64,000 bases of DNA from Archilochus colubris (Eukaryota > Chordata > Aves > Apodiformes > Trochilidae), in NCBI GenBank assembly GCA_023079485.1, contig CM041083.1, positions 152,290,552-152,354,551 on the forward strand. The letters are read 5' to 3'. The position numbers and the translations under genes were made by a program. The first letter of the stretch is position 1. Each line of letters starts with the position of its first letter. Below the pieces are notes generated by a model. The model searched no databases. It saw only the letters and a list, made by a program, of their open reading frames with translations, and was not told where the DNA came from. This document shows, in pieces, positions 14,801 to 27,006 of the stretch.

Positions 14801-15100
14801 CTGGGAAAGTTAAGAGTTTGAGAGACACCTTACATTTCAACAGCAAAATATTGCTGTCTGTTTCAGACGGGTAAAGCTTGTACAGTGACCCCATGCAAGA
14901 ATATGTGTCTCAGCCCTGGAAATGTTTCATTTACATAGACATTAACCTTAGTGATTGCAGAGGAAAAGACAACGCATAATAAATGTGATAAAATTCAGTA
15001 CTGCTCAAATGAGGGCTTGTTTTTACCCTGCATGAAAGCTCTGTTGGAGTTTTTGTGATAGGGCTGGTCTCAGAAAACATTTATGTCTCACAAGCACTTT

Positions 15101-15292
15101 CACAGAATCACAGAAAGTTAGGGGTTGGAAAGGACCTCAAAAGATCATTGAGTCCACCCCCCCCCTTCGAGAGCAGGGTCAGCTACAGGAGGTCACATAG
15201 GAACATGTCCAGGGAGGGTTTGAATGTCTCCACAACCTCCCTGGGCAGCCTGTGCCAATGCTTTGTCACCCTCATGGTAAAAAACTCTGTAG
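15101..15292 (-). mobile_element. CR1 LINE 3' fragment
   Basis: Read on the plus strand this starts with the reverse complement of a CR1 3' end (CACAGAATCACAG), followed by GGTTGGAAAGGACCTCAAAAG, GATCATTGAGTCCA and later CCTCCCTGGGCAGCCTGTGC. The match fades after about 190 bp, so the copy is strongly 5'-truncated, as is usual for CR1. A nine-C run at 15157-15165 interrupts it. Several frame-breaking changes show it is old. It resembles the copy at 55.2 kb more than those at 21, 27 and 42 kb. Confidence 0.92.
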
Positions 15293-15820
15293 AAAACCTG
15301 CATGGATTGATACAGAAACCCAAAGGAAGTCACAGGTTTATTCATGACAGTATGACAGCCCTGTAATTTTGGAAATGTTTCAAAAAAAATCGGAATGTAC
15401 TTACCTTGATCTGACATCTTAAAAACATTTTTGCTGCTGTACTTTACAGAAATCCTGGCATGCCACATGCATTTTTAGTGTTTATCACAATTTTACTTTT
15501 CCTGCAGGTTTTACAGCATTCAGGCAGAGACTGTGCCTTTCTCTATGCCTTGCTGGCTTTTATTACCTTATCTGGCAACTGAAAAGGGTGTCTCATGACT
15601 GCACATATAGCAGGCTTTGAATCTCATATTCACATAAGAAATCTTGGAGGATACGGGATAAAATGTTTTTCTTAAGGGATGTTATCACCCTTGCCTCTAA
15701 GATTCCGAATGGAAGGAAAGTAGCATTTCTAGGAAACACCCTTCTGAGGTGTTTCTATTGTAACAATTCATAGTGCTAATTAAAACCATGGATGAATGGG
15801 ATTGGCTTCATCTGTCCTCA

Positions 15821-15849
15821 TTTAAGCATCTGAAAGTCAGATGCTTAAA
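15821..15849. repeat. Perfect hairpin, 13-bp arms, 3-nt loop
   Basis: TTTAAGCATCTGA is followed by the loop AAG and then by TCAGATGCTTAAA, its exact reverse complement. The flanking bases do not pair. No poly-T run follows it as in a polymerase III terminator. Confidence 0.9.
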
Positions 15850-16176
15850 AGGGAGCTAGTCAGCCAAGACTGTTCCGTCAGCCAAGGAAGAAAGATGTGT
15901 TCCTCCTAAGGATTCCTGTGGAGTGTCTAAGGTAGAACTCTTCAGTTGCCTAGAAGTGTGTCTGTCTCCCACCGAGGGAGCCTCTGGCATCAGATGTGAA
16001 TGCAACTTTTTCAAGTCTGTAGTTATGCTGAACTTGTGCTTGAGTGCCTCTGGACTGAGATATCTGAAGACAGGAGAAACTTAAGGTGGTACAAGGGTGA
16101 TATGAACACTCCTTTCCTACTTCATGTCAAATACAGCAGAGTTCAACCAGCTGATAAAGATTATTTTATGCTTTCA

Positions 16177-16256
16177 TTAATTTTTTTTTTTCTCCCCCCT
16201 CAAATTGCAGCAAGGAGCTGTCATGAAGGGCTCTCACCACTGCTCTTCTAGGGCTG
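16177..16256 (+). other. Splice-acceptor-like tract and possible 46-bp micro-exon
   Basis: A long pyrimidine tract (T-run, then CTCCCCCCTC) ends in AAATTGCAG at 16210, an excellent match to a vertebrate 3' splice site. A possible donor (GCTG then GTAACT) follows at 16257. No protein family is recognisable in the 46 bases between. It may equally be a decoy. Confidence 0.2.
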
Positions 16257-16305
16257 GTAACTGGAAATGGGTGTCTGCAAGTGGCAGTGGCTCTAGAGCT
16301 TACTG

Positions 16306-16332
16306 CTCTAGACAGTGGCTTACTGTCTAGAG
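16306..16332. repeat. Perfect hairpin, 10-bp arms, 7-nt loop
   Basis: CTCTAGACAG, loop TGGCTTA, then CTGTCTAGAG. The palindrome CTCTAGAG lies just upstream at 16291-16298 and GCTTACTG occurs twice nearby, so the block is a small cluster of direct and inverted repeats. Confidence 0.85.
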
Positions 16333-19300
16333 GGAATCTCAAAAGAATATTTTGTGGTAGGTGTGTGTGAGCACATGCTTCTGTGTAAGACTGAAAGTAT
16401 AAGAGAATAGTGACATAGAGAAGAGGAACAGTGTAAATTATATAAATCAAGGAGGATGTTTAATGGGTGTATGTTGGAACCATCCAAGAAGACCAGGATC
16501 GAGGCTAATGGACATTGCTGCTTTCTCCTGTTTGCCTCTTTTCATGCTCAACCTGCTACCGCCTGCCTGTTTCTAAGCACTCAGGGACAGCCAGGACTGA
16601 GCAGCACTCAGGTCTACAGCACAGGTGAAAAAAAGCATGGGAACTCTGTAATGCTGTCACTGAACTTGTTTTTCCAGCATTAAAAATCTGTCCTTCGATT
16701 TCTTCACAAAAAGGAGGGTTAAAGCACACAGTGACAGAATAAAGTCTCACAATCACCTGATGCATAAAATCACTGGGTGAGTAGAGTCGCTGGACCAAGC
16801 AGCTCGGCCCATGTCATTGCATACCCATGTTTGGGATTTTGGGATTTTGCCAAGGGAATCTCATCTGAGGTCTTGGCTCCATGTGCTGCTCTATACTCCT
16901 TCTTGTGATGTGTTGTGGTGCTAATACTGGTACTAGCATGTGCCACCTGGACTTAGCCTGAGAATAAAAGGAAACTCCAGAAAATTTTACTGAGGGTTTT
17001 CAGCTTCTGATGGGGAGGAATCCAAGATAGGAGTATGTATACCTGAGATATGAACCATTCAGTGGTAGCAGCCCTTTTGAGTGCTGCACCTGTTTCCAAC
17101 AGACTTTTTTAAGTGCAACTTTGTCCTGGACAAAACTGTGGAAGATGCATTAAATGAAAAAATGGTAAACAGAAGATTTGTGAGGCTAAAAGTATTAGCA
17201 CAGCACAGTTCTCTCAGACTGAATATGAAGGACCTGACCCAGGGCTGATTCTTGAGACACCATGATACAATTCACTGGAGACCACATCATAACCAAATTA
17301 ACAATTTTATGAGTAGAGAAAGAAATTAAATTCAGGTTTTCTAAATTTCTAGTGTCTAAAGCAGACCTATTCTTCCTTTCTGATTAAGTATCTGGTTTCT
17401 GCAACAGGAAGTGCATTTTATTGAAACCTGTGAGAAAATCTGGTAACTTTCCAACACTTTTCCACTAAAATAAAGCTGTGAACAAGATATTTCATGCTTA
17501 TTTTCTCAAGTTGTCTTACCCTTAAATATACGGCTGCTTTATGGTAAAGTAAAAAATTAAATAACATGGGATCAAAGTCTTAACTATTTGCTCTGCATCA
17601 AGGGAGAATGCTCACATAAAAAGTAATCTTTATTTTTACACATCTGTCTATCTCACTGTTCTGCTTATACAACAGACTGTTGAAATGGAAATAGCACTGT
17701 TTGATGTTTAAAAGCAAAAGTAAAGCCTAGGCAAAGTACTTTTTTTTTATTCTTATCAAGACCTGATAGCCTCAAAAGAGCTATTACCTTTTTTCTGGAA
17801 GTGTTTTACATATTTCTCATTATTTTTTTCCTAGTCTGCATGTTAGAAACTCAGAGTTGAAGCTTGTGATTTTAAAACTGCTGTAAAAATGCCTGGTCTT
17901 AGGTGTCACAAAAATGAGTAGCACAATAATGAACAAATTAATTATGGATTGCTCTATAAATATGAGAGCTATTACAACTATTTAGAATGTGATAAAAATC
18001 TGTTCTTTTCTTTGCAAATAGAAAATGCAACATGTATTATAGATTCAACATCAAGTGAGTACATTTAATGTTGAGCTTCCTGCAAAATGTTATCTTTTTT
18101 GACATTAAGCACCATGATTAGTCTAAAAATAGTTTTCTTTAGAAGTAATCTGTTAGTATTTATGTTAACATTAGCATCTTAAAATGAAGGGCAGTTAGAT
18201 TTATTATTAGTAAATGAAAATGCTGCTAAATACACATTAATTTTTTTCTTGGGACCTTATCTATTTTAAATATTCTGTAACATAATTATAAAAAAACAAA
18301 TTCAGTTTTAATATGTCAGACAGTGTTATCGTCTTGCAGGCAGCCCTCCAAGGTTAATAATGTCAGGAAATATAAGTGGTTTTGACTGTAAGATTAGACT
18401 TCTTATTTGGCAAAAAGGCTTTAAATTTAATTTCAAAAGTAGATTTCATGCCCCAAGAAATTTAAACTGTGACATTTAGAAAACATTCACTGATTTATAA
18501 TGTAGTGAAAAATTACAGTGCCCATGCTTCTTGCTCAGTCCATCAAGACTCCTTCTGGAAAGACTAGGATTCCTTTTGCAGGTAAAAAAAATGTGGAGTT
18601 CACTAAACAATCAATGCCACCAACTGTTTCTCCTCAGGAGACAAATAGTTAGGAAGAATTACTTCTTTAGCAGTGATCACTGGAGGCTGAAAACAAAACC
18701 TAAAAAAATATTTAAAAATTGTTTATATTTAATGATACTTTTTCCTGAAAATATTAAATTACACATAAAAATTCAAGAAATATCTGATAAACATTAAGCA
18801 GGTAATGCTAGTAATTCTTTCTGTATTGCTAAGACTGATTATACTTGGCCAGATAATGGCAATCCCACATGTTGTCTTAGACAAGAAGGATGTGTACTTT
18901 TTTACTTCACGTTTATCTTTTGATCCTTCACCAGAAAAAAGAAAAAAATAGGTTTATCATTTCATATTTGTTATTGTTCCCAAAATTATTTAACTTAACC
19001 TTCGAACAGGCATGTGCTGACATGTCTTCTGTTATATAATCACACTGAATTCATGACCATGAACTGGATTATTTGTTAAATTCAGATTAAGGCCACAGAT
19101 TTTTCCAGATTATTCTTCAGTGTTTGTAGGTGGGAACCCAAGACTGGAGGTCATGCAGACCAAGTGTGAACAAGATAAAACTTGTAGGAGAGACAAACAT
19201 CACCAGGTAAAATATTACCAATGGGACTATTTTATTGCTAAGGAAGTGTAGAACAGAGGATGCAACTATGTCAGTATAACAAGTCCTTAGGAAAGAATAA

Positions 19301-19823
19301 TTCCTGGAAAGATGTGGGGGTGGATTGCTAGGATGGAATAAGAGATTTGAGAGTCAGTCAATCTAAGAATATATTTTCTCTAGTGGAGATGGAAAACAAG
19401 ACTGATTGCTATGTATCTATATATATAAGGCATATTAGGGAGGGGGAAAACCTACTTAAGCAATGGCTCAGAAGTAGGGTTGAACATTGTCATTTCATAC
19501 ATTTAGAGTGAAGATTAGGAAGATTCTAATTATAAGAATGAAGTCTTAGAACAACCTTCTGCTATAAGTAGGAGCTTAGCAGCTTGACAATCCAGAAGCT
19601 TGACAATATTTTCCTATTAAAGATATTAAAGCATGAAATGTCTCAGAAGACATAAGGCAGCTAATGGGAGACAGAAGCAGAAAGGATTGCCACTAACTCT
19701 GGAAAATAAGCAGGTGAAGCCTTTTAGACCAGTGCTCAGAATCTCTATTGGGATGTCTCAATGTTCTTTGTTTCATAATAGACAGCCTTGAGAGTTATAA
19801 AAACTGAAGCAAAAGTGTTTTAG
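16333..19823. other. Unique AT-rich non-coding DNA
   Basis: No gene or recognised repeat. Homeobox-like AT motifs such as TTAATTATGG near 17940 occur, but such words are frequent in this base composition. Confidence 0.5.
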
Positions 19824-19855
19824 TTAACTGGACCACCACAACCAATCTCCACCAG

Positions 19856-20039
19856 AAGTGGAGAGCTGTCCCCAGCTAAATTAAGGCCAGTGCCCTATGC
19901 AAATATGGAGGAGATGAGAGAAGAAGCAGAATTAGACAATTACTTCAGGGGGCCGTCTTCAAGTACCATTGCCAAAAAGAGTGGTTGGAAGGACCAGTTT
20001 ACTGCTTTTTTGGATTGTCTGGCTGCTCCTCACATAGCA
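19856..20039 (+). other. Candidate exon (unrecognised)
   Basis: The frame is open from 19824 to a stop at 20103-20105. Between an acceptor-like AATCTCCACCAG at 19844-19855 and a strong donor-like GTGAGTA at 20040, 61 codons are open. The composition is unusual for chance: few Ile/Asn/Lys runs, with segments such as NMEEMREEAELDNYF and KKSGWKDQFTAFLDC. No known domain was recognised. It could be a coding exon, a non-coding RNA exon or chance, and the pyrimidine tract before the acceptor is weak. Confidence 0.2.
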
Positions 20040-20105
20040 GTGAGTAGTAAAAGCAGCCACCCCTTACATTCCCTGGTTGACCTAATAACAGTACATTTCT
20101 GTTAA

Positions 20106-21194
20106 GCATGTAGAAGCAATGCAGCTGTAACCTGTGATTCATAAGTACTGCAGCTGGATGGATATAAATGAATCATACTGCTCCACTTAGCATCAGCCAG
20201 CAACTGACCATTAATTTCATCAATCAATTACTCTTCCTCAGAAAGTGGTTACAATTAACATTAAGAAAATGGTGTATAACTGTGTATGGGCCCAGACAGA
20301 TTTTATGGTTCTCATTGGCTTTGTCTTTTTTAAAGAAACTGCTTATACCTCAAAGAACTTTGTGATATATATGCGAAAAAATAAAAGGTGGAAGAACAGA
20401 TATCTTCATCTTAAAACAAAAGTTCAAGATCCAGAGGCAATGACATTACATATTTGGCTGCACCCTTACTAACTTTTTGGTAGAAATGTTATAAAAAGCA
20501 GAATACTAAAAGTGTCTGAAGAAGTCTTCCCTGACAGTGCTAGTTTAGTGCCCTAGTTTAGTACTAGAATATCAATAAGTATGGAAGATGCCACCTTTCA
20601 GCTCTTTAGCTGAAATATTGTGCAAAACAGAATTCTAGACTAGGAAGGCCCCAAAAGTGGAAGACGAGAGGAGGAACCAAGTGAGAATGATGAAAAGGTC
20701 ATGAGTTCATTGAATAAGAATCAGGAATGTAGTGGACTATCTGGCTACAGAAAATGTGGATTGAATAGGGCAAATCACTGTGCTGATTTGTCGTGGCAGT
20801 TTAGGAGGAGGCTTTAAAATGGCTGAGGAATTTACAAATGATTTATTCTCTGGAAAACACCCTGTGTAATCTTGATAGAACCAGTTCAACAGAGCATTTT
20901 CTCTCACTTTCCCAAAGGAAGGAATGTCCCCACAATGTTCTGCAGTTTTCTTCATACTATCCGGTCAGATATGTTATCAAGTGTAAAAAAGAATTCAGAG
21001 GGTCTGAAAACGAGGATAAAACTTACAGGCATAAAGCTTCAGCAAAGGAATGAAACCACATGAAATGAAAGTGAATACTAATTTCTGAGCACAGAAAAGC
21101 AAAAAAAAAATTGCCAGTCAAATGTATGAACTCAAAGATTTTACTGGGAGTTGGAAAGATGGTCTGTGTATTAACTGGCTTTGCCAAATGAGGT
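20106..21194. other. Unique non-coding DNA
   Basis: Only short, overlapping open frames are present. No transposon or RNA was recognised. Confidence 0.5.
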
Positions 21195-22060
21195 ATCACA
21201 GAATCACAGAATCAGCCAGGTTGGAAAGGACTTCTGAGATCATCGACTCCAACCCTCAATCTACTGCCGCTGTGGTTACCAGACCATGGCACTGAGTGCC
21301 ACATCCACTCCCTTTTTAAAAATGTCCAGGGATGGAGAATCCACCACCTCCCTGGGCAGCCCATTCCAATGTCTGATCACCCTCTCTGTAAATAACTTTT
21401 TCCTAATATTTAACCCAAACTTCCCATGGCAGAGCTTAAGTCGTTGCCCTCTTGTCTTACTGGGAGCTGCCTGGAAGAAGAGACCGACCCCCCCCTCGCT
21501 ACCCCCTCCTTTCAGGGAGTTGTAGAGAGTGATGAGGTCTCCCCTGAGCCTCCTCTTCTCCAGGCTGAACAGCCCCAGCTCTCTCAGCCCTTCCTCACAG
21601 GACTTGTGCTGGATCCCTTCACAGCCTCCTTGCTCTTCTCTGGACCTGCTCCAGGACCTCAATCTCCTTCCTGAACTGAGGGGCCCAGAACTGGACACAG
21701 GACTCGAGGTGTGGCCTCACCAGGGCTGAGTACACGGGCAGAATCACTTCCTTGGACCTACTGGTGACGCTGTTCCTGATACAGACCAGGATGCCATTGG
21801 CCTTCTTGGCCACCTAGGCACACTGCTGGCTCATGTTCAGCTTCCTGTCAATCCAGACTCCCAGGTCCCTTTCTGCCTGGCTGCTCTCAGCCACTCTGTG
21901 CCCAGCCTGGAGCTCCCCATGGGGTTGTTGTGGCCAAAGTGCAGGACCCGGCACTTGGCCTTGTTGAACCTCATTCCATTGGAATCAGCCCAACTCTCCA
22001 GTCTGTCCAGGTCCCTCTGCAGAGCCCTCCTGCCTTCCAGCTGATCCACACTCCCCCCAG
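21195..22060 (-). mobile_element. CR1 LINE, 5'-truncated, about 870 bp
   Basis: On the plus strand it opens with ATCACAGAATCACAGAATCA and GGTTGGAAAGGACTTC, the reverse complement of a CR1 3' end. It continues through the 3' part of ORF2 to about 22060. It belongs to the same subfamily as the copies at 27.0, 42.3 and 53.2 kb, and is almost identical to the 27-kb copy over the segment around 21831-21893. Orientation is minus. The copy ends abruptly, reflecting incomplete reverse transcription. Confidence 0.96.
21276..22049 (-). pseudogene. CR1 ORF2 reverse-transcriptase C-terminal remnant, broken
   Basis: Read on the minus strand, the frame starts near 22049 with a segment downstream of the polymerase catalytic motif ([20 protein letters not shown]). 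It shifts frame near 21885 and carries an in-frame TAG at 21816-21814, where the 27-kb copy has CAG. It shifts again near 21620-21690 before the familiar C-terminal block ([19 protein letters not shown], then [19 protein letters not shown]). At least two frameshifts and one nonsense change make it non-functional. The catalytic YADD region and the endonuclease are absent. Confidence 0.9.
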
Positions 22061-22750
22061 AAATTTTAATGAACCAAATTTTCCATACAATTAGAAGTTG
22101 ATTATTCCCCTTATTTATTTTTCATACTGAGTAGGCAGTCAGTATAATTTCTCAAATAATTGAAAATTCTTCCATAGAAAGAAAGTTATTATAGGAAAAA
22201 GTATGAGAATGAATACTCAGAAAAATGCAAGAAACACCACAACTACAGAGTGATTGAACAATCAGGATATAATCATGCTTTAGAAAAAAAATCAATCAAT
22301 AAAATAATGGTAATAAAGCACTGGAAAAAAAATATTTCCTATGCCTAAGAACTTCATTGTTTTTTTTAATGTATCTTGGATTTAAATCATGAGTGATAAA
22401 AGCATGGTTGCTGAAAAAGTAGCTGAGAAAGAATGTACTTACATGCTTGTTCTGATGCAATATGTAACTGAGTCAGCACTATAGATTAAGGATTTAAGGA
22501 TTAAGATTTAAGGAGTTTAAAAATCTTTAGTGAGAATAATTCTGATTGTATTGATTAATTGATGGCAAGATAAGATTTAGAATTTCTTAAACTCTTTGCC
22601 AATCTCTTCGGTTTATTCAAATGGAAGTCTAGCTTCTAACTGACTGTATTTCATGTTCTTGTACTTTCTAATTCTCAAGTTATTGAAAAAAGGTTCTTTG
22701 AGGACATCTTTCCCTGGATATGAAATTCCATTACAAATATAACAAAACAT

Positions 22751-22775
22751 ATAACATAACATAACATAACATAAC
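22751..22775. repeat. (ATAAC)5 microsatellite
   Basis: Five perfect copies of ATAAC, preceded by the related word AACAT. Confidence 0.9.
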
Positions 22776-25700
22776 CACCATTACAGGACCTATCCTGCAT
22801 ATTTAACTTCTGTATCTCAACTTCCCAGGTGCTTTCAAGAAAGTCACAAATTCAAAATATTTTTAATATTAATATTCTACCATAGCTACATAAAATTACG
22901 ATGCACTGATCATTCTTGTATAAATACTTGATTTTAATTTTTTTTCTCTCAAATAAATACAAAGCAGCATAATCTAATATTAAACCATGGTTATGTACAC
23001 TGCTGTTTGCAAAAGTCACTAAATTGGAACACTTTAACTCTTGATTTTTTCTTGTCATCATTGTAGATCTCTTACTTTGTTTCACTATTTTATTAGTGCT
23101 GTAACTTTAGTAAGCTTGGTATTGTAGTGGTGTCTGACTTATTTAGACTAGATATCTTGGGTACAGAAGCAAAGAGATTAAATGTCTCTCCATTGATGTT
23201 ATACATTAATGATATTAACGTTAATGAGAGAACTTGCTGTTCTCTCTGAATATCTATTATTTACTTGATTATTTTGGTTTTGTTATGCATCAGTGTTTTA
23301 GTTGACCTTATTTCTGTGCCATGACCTTTATCTGGTATAATTTGTAGCATATTTTTTTAATATCCTAAAAAATTGTCTTCTGTGGCCTTACTGTAGACTT
23401 TTTATCTACAACAGAAGAAGCCAGCTGAAGTATAGACTACAAGAGCAACTTCAGCTCCTCAGCTGAAGCCTGTTTTATTTTATTTAAAATAAGAATAATT
23501 TTACCAAATATTCTGATTACAAGTATAGAACAACACAGTTTCTACCCATGTGTCCTAAATACTGCCTTGGAAATAAAAGGACAGAGAGGTTCATCACAAC
23601 AGATGTAAGAAATCTAACCTCTATCTCACAGATAGCCATAACTGAGTTGTTGGGTTTTTTTCAGGAAATCTGCTTTGCAGAAAACAAAGTTAAATGTTTT
23701 TCTCCAGCAATCCATTTTTTGAGTACTAGTTGAGGATTCTGTTGCTTTTTTGATCCATGCATTTGTTTCTCACTTTATCATGTTTTCTCTCTTGATAGAA
23801 ACAATCACAGTTATCACTTTGCAAAATGAATTCTTCTTAAGCATAGATTAATAAAATATTGGTAAAAACTATTGTTATGTATGTATGACTGAAGTAATTT
23901 TATTCCTCTAGACATTTTAAAGCTGCAGAGTTATTGTCTATCTCAGTCTCATCAATTTTCCTCACGTAACTATATGGGTTTTTTTGTAAATAATGAAATG
24001 CTGGAGTTCAGTGTGGTGCATCTTTCATTAAATCTGCAGTGATTAAATCTCTTTAATAATGTGTATGAAATTCTTTTTCCCTCCTTCAACTTTCACCTGG
24101 GATAGAGATGTAATTGAATTCTTTTCCTTTCATAGTTTCCTTAGACAGGGAGTAAAATTCACAACATTTCTAAGAACTGTGGAATTCTAATTTCTTGGCA
24201 ATTTCGAACCTTGCTTATACATATATATTTGCTTCTAGCAATTATAAAAAAAGATTAGCCAAGACAGCTATTTACACATCAGATTAGCAGCCATAGCTTA
24301 GCAAACAGTAAAACAAAAAAGGAAAACCTGTATCCAAAAAAAAGCATATACTCAGCACTCAACACCCCAAAATACTTAAGCTTATTTATTCTTTTATACA
24401 GGAGAGTAGTTTCTTTGAAGTTCATGGGATCATTATAAATAAAACTAAAGGTTTTCTTACAATCTGCAGCGGAATGATTATGGCTGCAGTTTCAGTTATA
24501 TCATGAAAAAAATAGATTTTTGTAAGCTTTATCTTTATAATAATGGGTAATAATTTATCTTATTGAGTGCCTGGAATAAAAAGCTATGCTAAAACATTCA
24601 AGTTGAATTTATAAAGCAAGATTCTGAATCTTGGTTGGTACTTTAGGTCATTAATCATGTGTTATAGACAACTGAAACCAAAAAGAGTGGAGAAAACTGC
24701 CCTTTGCACTGCATCCACAAAATATATTAGTTCAGAAAGAATATTTTTTGGTCTAAAATACTTAAGCTTGAATTACACTTTTGTCTAGGATATTGATAAA
24801 TTGCAGATAGAATTTAAAAATGTTTTTCTAAGAGTAACTAAATAACTAAAACATACTTTCTCTTTAAATCTTGATAATACTGGCTTATTAAGGCTGACAT
24901 TCTCTTTAAATTATAGTTAGCTTTATTCCCTCAGGTAATGATACTCTGCTTGTAGATTACTATAGTGCTGTCCTATGAACTTTTGTGTCTGTTTTTCTCT
25001 TGAAGAGGCTCATAAATACAAAACTTCTTTCTACACTTTCCTTCTACCACATAGAGACAAGTTTCATATTTCAGCTACACATTGGCACTTTAAAATTTCA
25101 AAGGCCCTGTAATTCTATACATTGTCATGAGTAATGGTTTTGGGTAATACCCAGCTCTGATAAGGGACATATAAGGATCCAATACTTTGACTCGCTCTAG
25201 TTTTAATCAATTTATTTTCCAGTATCTTCAAATATAGACCTTCTGGTCTCGTTTCTACCTGTTGAAAAATTTATTGGAGTGATTCAGGTCAGAAAAAATT
25301 GGACTTGCAAACATGGTGTACATAGGAAGGAAGGATAAACACATGGTTTACTCCTAGAAAAAAAAGCTGTTGTGCTGCTGTGGTTTTAAGGGGACAACAA
25401 AGCACTGTGATACTGCACAGCTGAAACATTCAAGAGGTGGTTTACAAGTGTTTTTCAGTTACTTGTAATGTTAATATTGCAAATGGTTACTCCTGTCATG
25501 TGCCCTCCACAGGTTATATGCGTGTTACTACATAAAGAGCGGTCAATGAGTGGAACCATGACTGCCCTCAATACTCTAAAAGCTTGATCCCTGGCTCTGG
25601 GCTGGCTCTGTCTGAGCCAAGTAGTGACAGGTTGTTACAAGGACAGACCAGCAGACGTAAGTAAGCAGAGGACTCCATTGGGGAGCATGGACACACCTAA

Positions 25701-26524
25701 GTCTGTCTTCTTCAAGTGATTAAGTCTCAGGTGCATAGGGTTAAGGTAAGTATTCAGTCACCCACCCTCTTCTTTATTACATGCTTGGGGCTGAGATAAA
25801 AGCATATAATATTGTATGTACCTCTTTCCAGTATACTCTCTTTAAGATGTAACAACCCATTTCCCACAAAATGGCACTTGTGTCTTTTAAAATGGGCTTC
25901 TAAAGCCATGATGCATCTGAAAGCAAGAGTGTGTATACTGCATGTATCCATACACTGTAACTATGCTTTCTTCCTTTGTAATAGTCAGGGCACGTTTGCT
26001 CAAAAATAAGTAGAAATACTTGGAAGCCATTTTGTAATACTTAAGAAGTCTTCTCTGTAACTTTCTATTGTTAGTATATAATAACCCTGACTAAGGTTTA
26101 AAGTAATTTCAGCTGTTTTCAGAATTTTGCCACCACTAGAGAAGGCCAGCTCCACATTTTTTCCCTATACAAGCTTTTCTCTTAATTGCCTGAACAATTA
26201 CTATAACACCCTGAGTTCTTGTATTACCCGCTCTGTTCCCTACTGTTACTTTTCCTTTCCAATAAGCTCTCCTCAGAGATAAGTAGAAAACGAATAGCAC
26301 TTACAATTCAGTGGGTTTTAGAAGAACATTTCATTAATTTCTCTTTATTTGTATCTACTCATGCCATTTGTGCACTCTACTATTGTGCACTCTGCTCTTG
26401 TTTGCTTTATTACTCCTCTGAAGTCTCAGTGTGCAGGCTTTAGGGATTTCTTCTTTCTGCTGTGTGATGCAAGGCCACTTAATATGCATTTCCTTTCCTC
26501 ATCCTTGGGTTTTTTTAATCTTCC

Positions 26525-26548
26525 TTTTTTTTTTTTTTTTTTTTTTTT
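26525..26548. repeat. Poly-T tract, 24 bases
   Basis: This is an uninterrupted run of 24 T, the longest homopolymer in the window. No retrocopy was recognised on the minus strand next to it. Confidence 0.9.
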
Positions 26549-27006
26549 GATACTTATAAGCCACTTATCTGAAAAAGTCTGAATGTATTTTTCCAAACAT
26601 AATACATGCTATACTTTCCTTATACTTTGAAGAAACAATGAAAAGAAAGAATCTGGTTAAAACAGGAAAAAAAATAAGAAACGCAGTGCTTCTCTATGTA
26701 TAGGGTGAACAGCATGGTTAAATGGACTGGAAAAGTAAAATCACAGTTCAGTATTTTACCTTGAAACTCTTACATTTTGTTGGAATAAAAATTACTAAGA
26801 CATTTAAAGTTCTGCTGATTTTACAGTTTTATTTTAGAGACTTTGTAGGGATGACACAGAAATTATCAGCTTTTATACATACCTCAGACTATTCTTTGCT
26901 AGAAATAAATCTAAATTACATCTTTTTTTCGGTTTAGGTAAAATCTGATTGTAGATATAGAAGAAGAACTATCTGGAGGAAAAACCTCATACAAACGCTT
27001 TAGCAA

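Larger units (their letters stand above)
7764..15100. other. Unique AT-rich non-coding DNA
   Basis: No gene, RNA or confident transposon was found. It holds the TATAA microsatellite at 8901-8931, the T20 tract at 11826-11845 and a T/A-rich stretch around 12545-12600. Open frames are under 100 codons, often overlap on opposite strands and have low-complexity AT-driven composition. Confidence 0.55.
22061..27006. other. Unique AT-rich non-coding DNA
   Basis: No gene seen. It includes the ATAAC microsatellite (22751-22775), a GATTAAGGATTTAAG-like imperfect tandem block near 22485-22516, an 8-bp-arm hairpin at 23449-23468 and the T24 tract at 26525-26548. Confidence 0.5.

Noticed and set aside
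15821..15849. MicroRNA precursor
   Set aside because: The stem is only 13 bp with a 3-nt loop, far shorter than a precursor hairpin.
20625..20660. Possible CR1 end (AGAATTCTAGACTAGGAAGG)
   Set aside because: The match is short and imperfect and nothing CR1-like follows.
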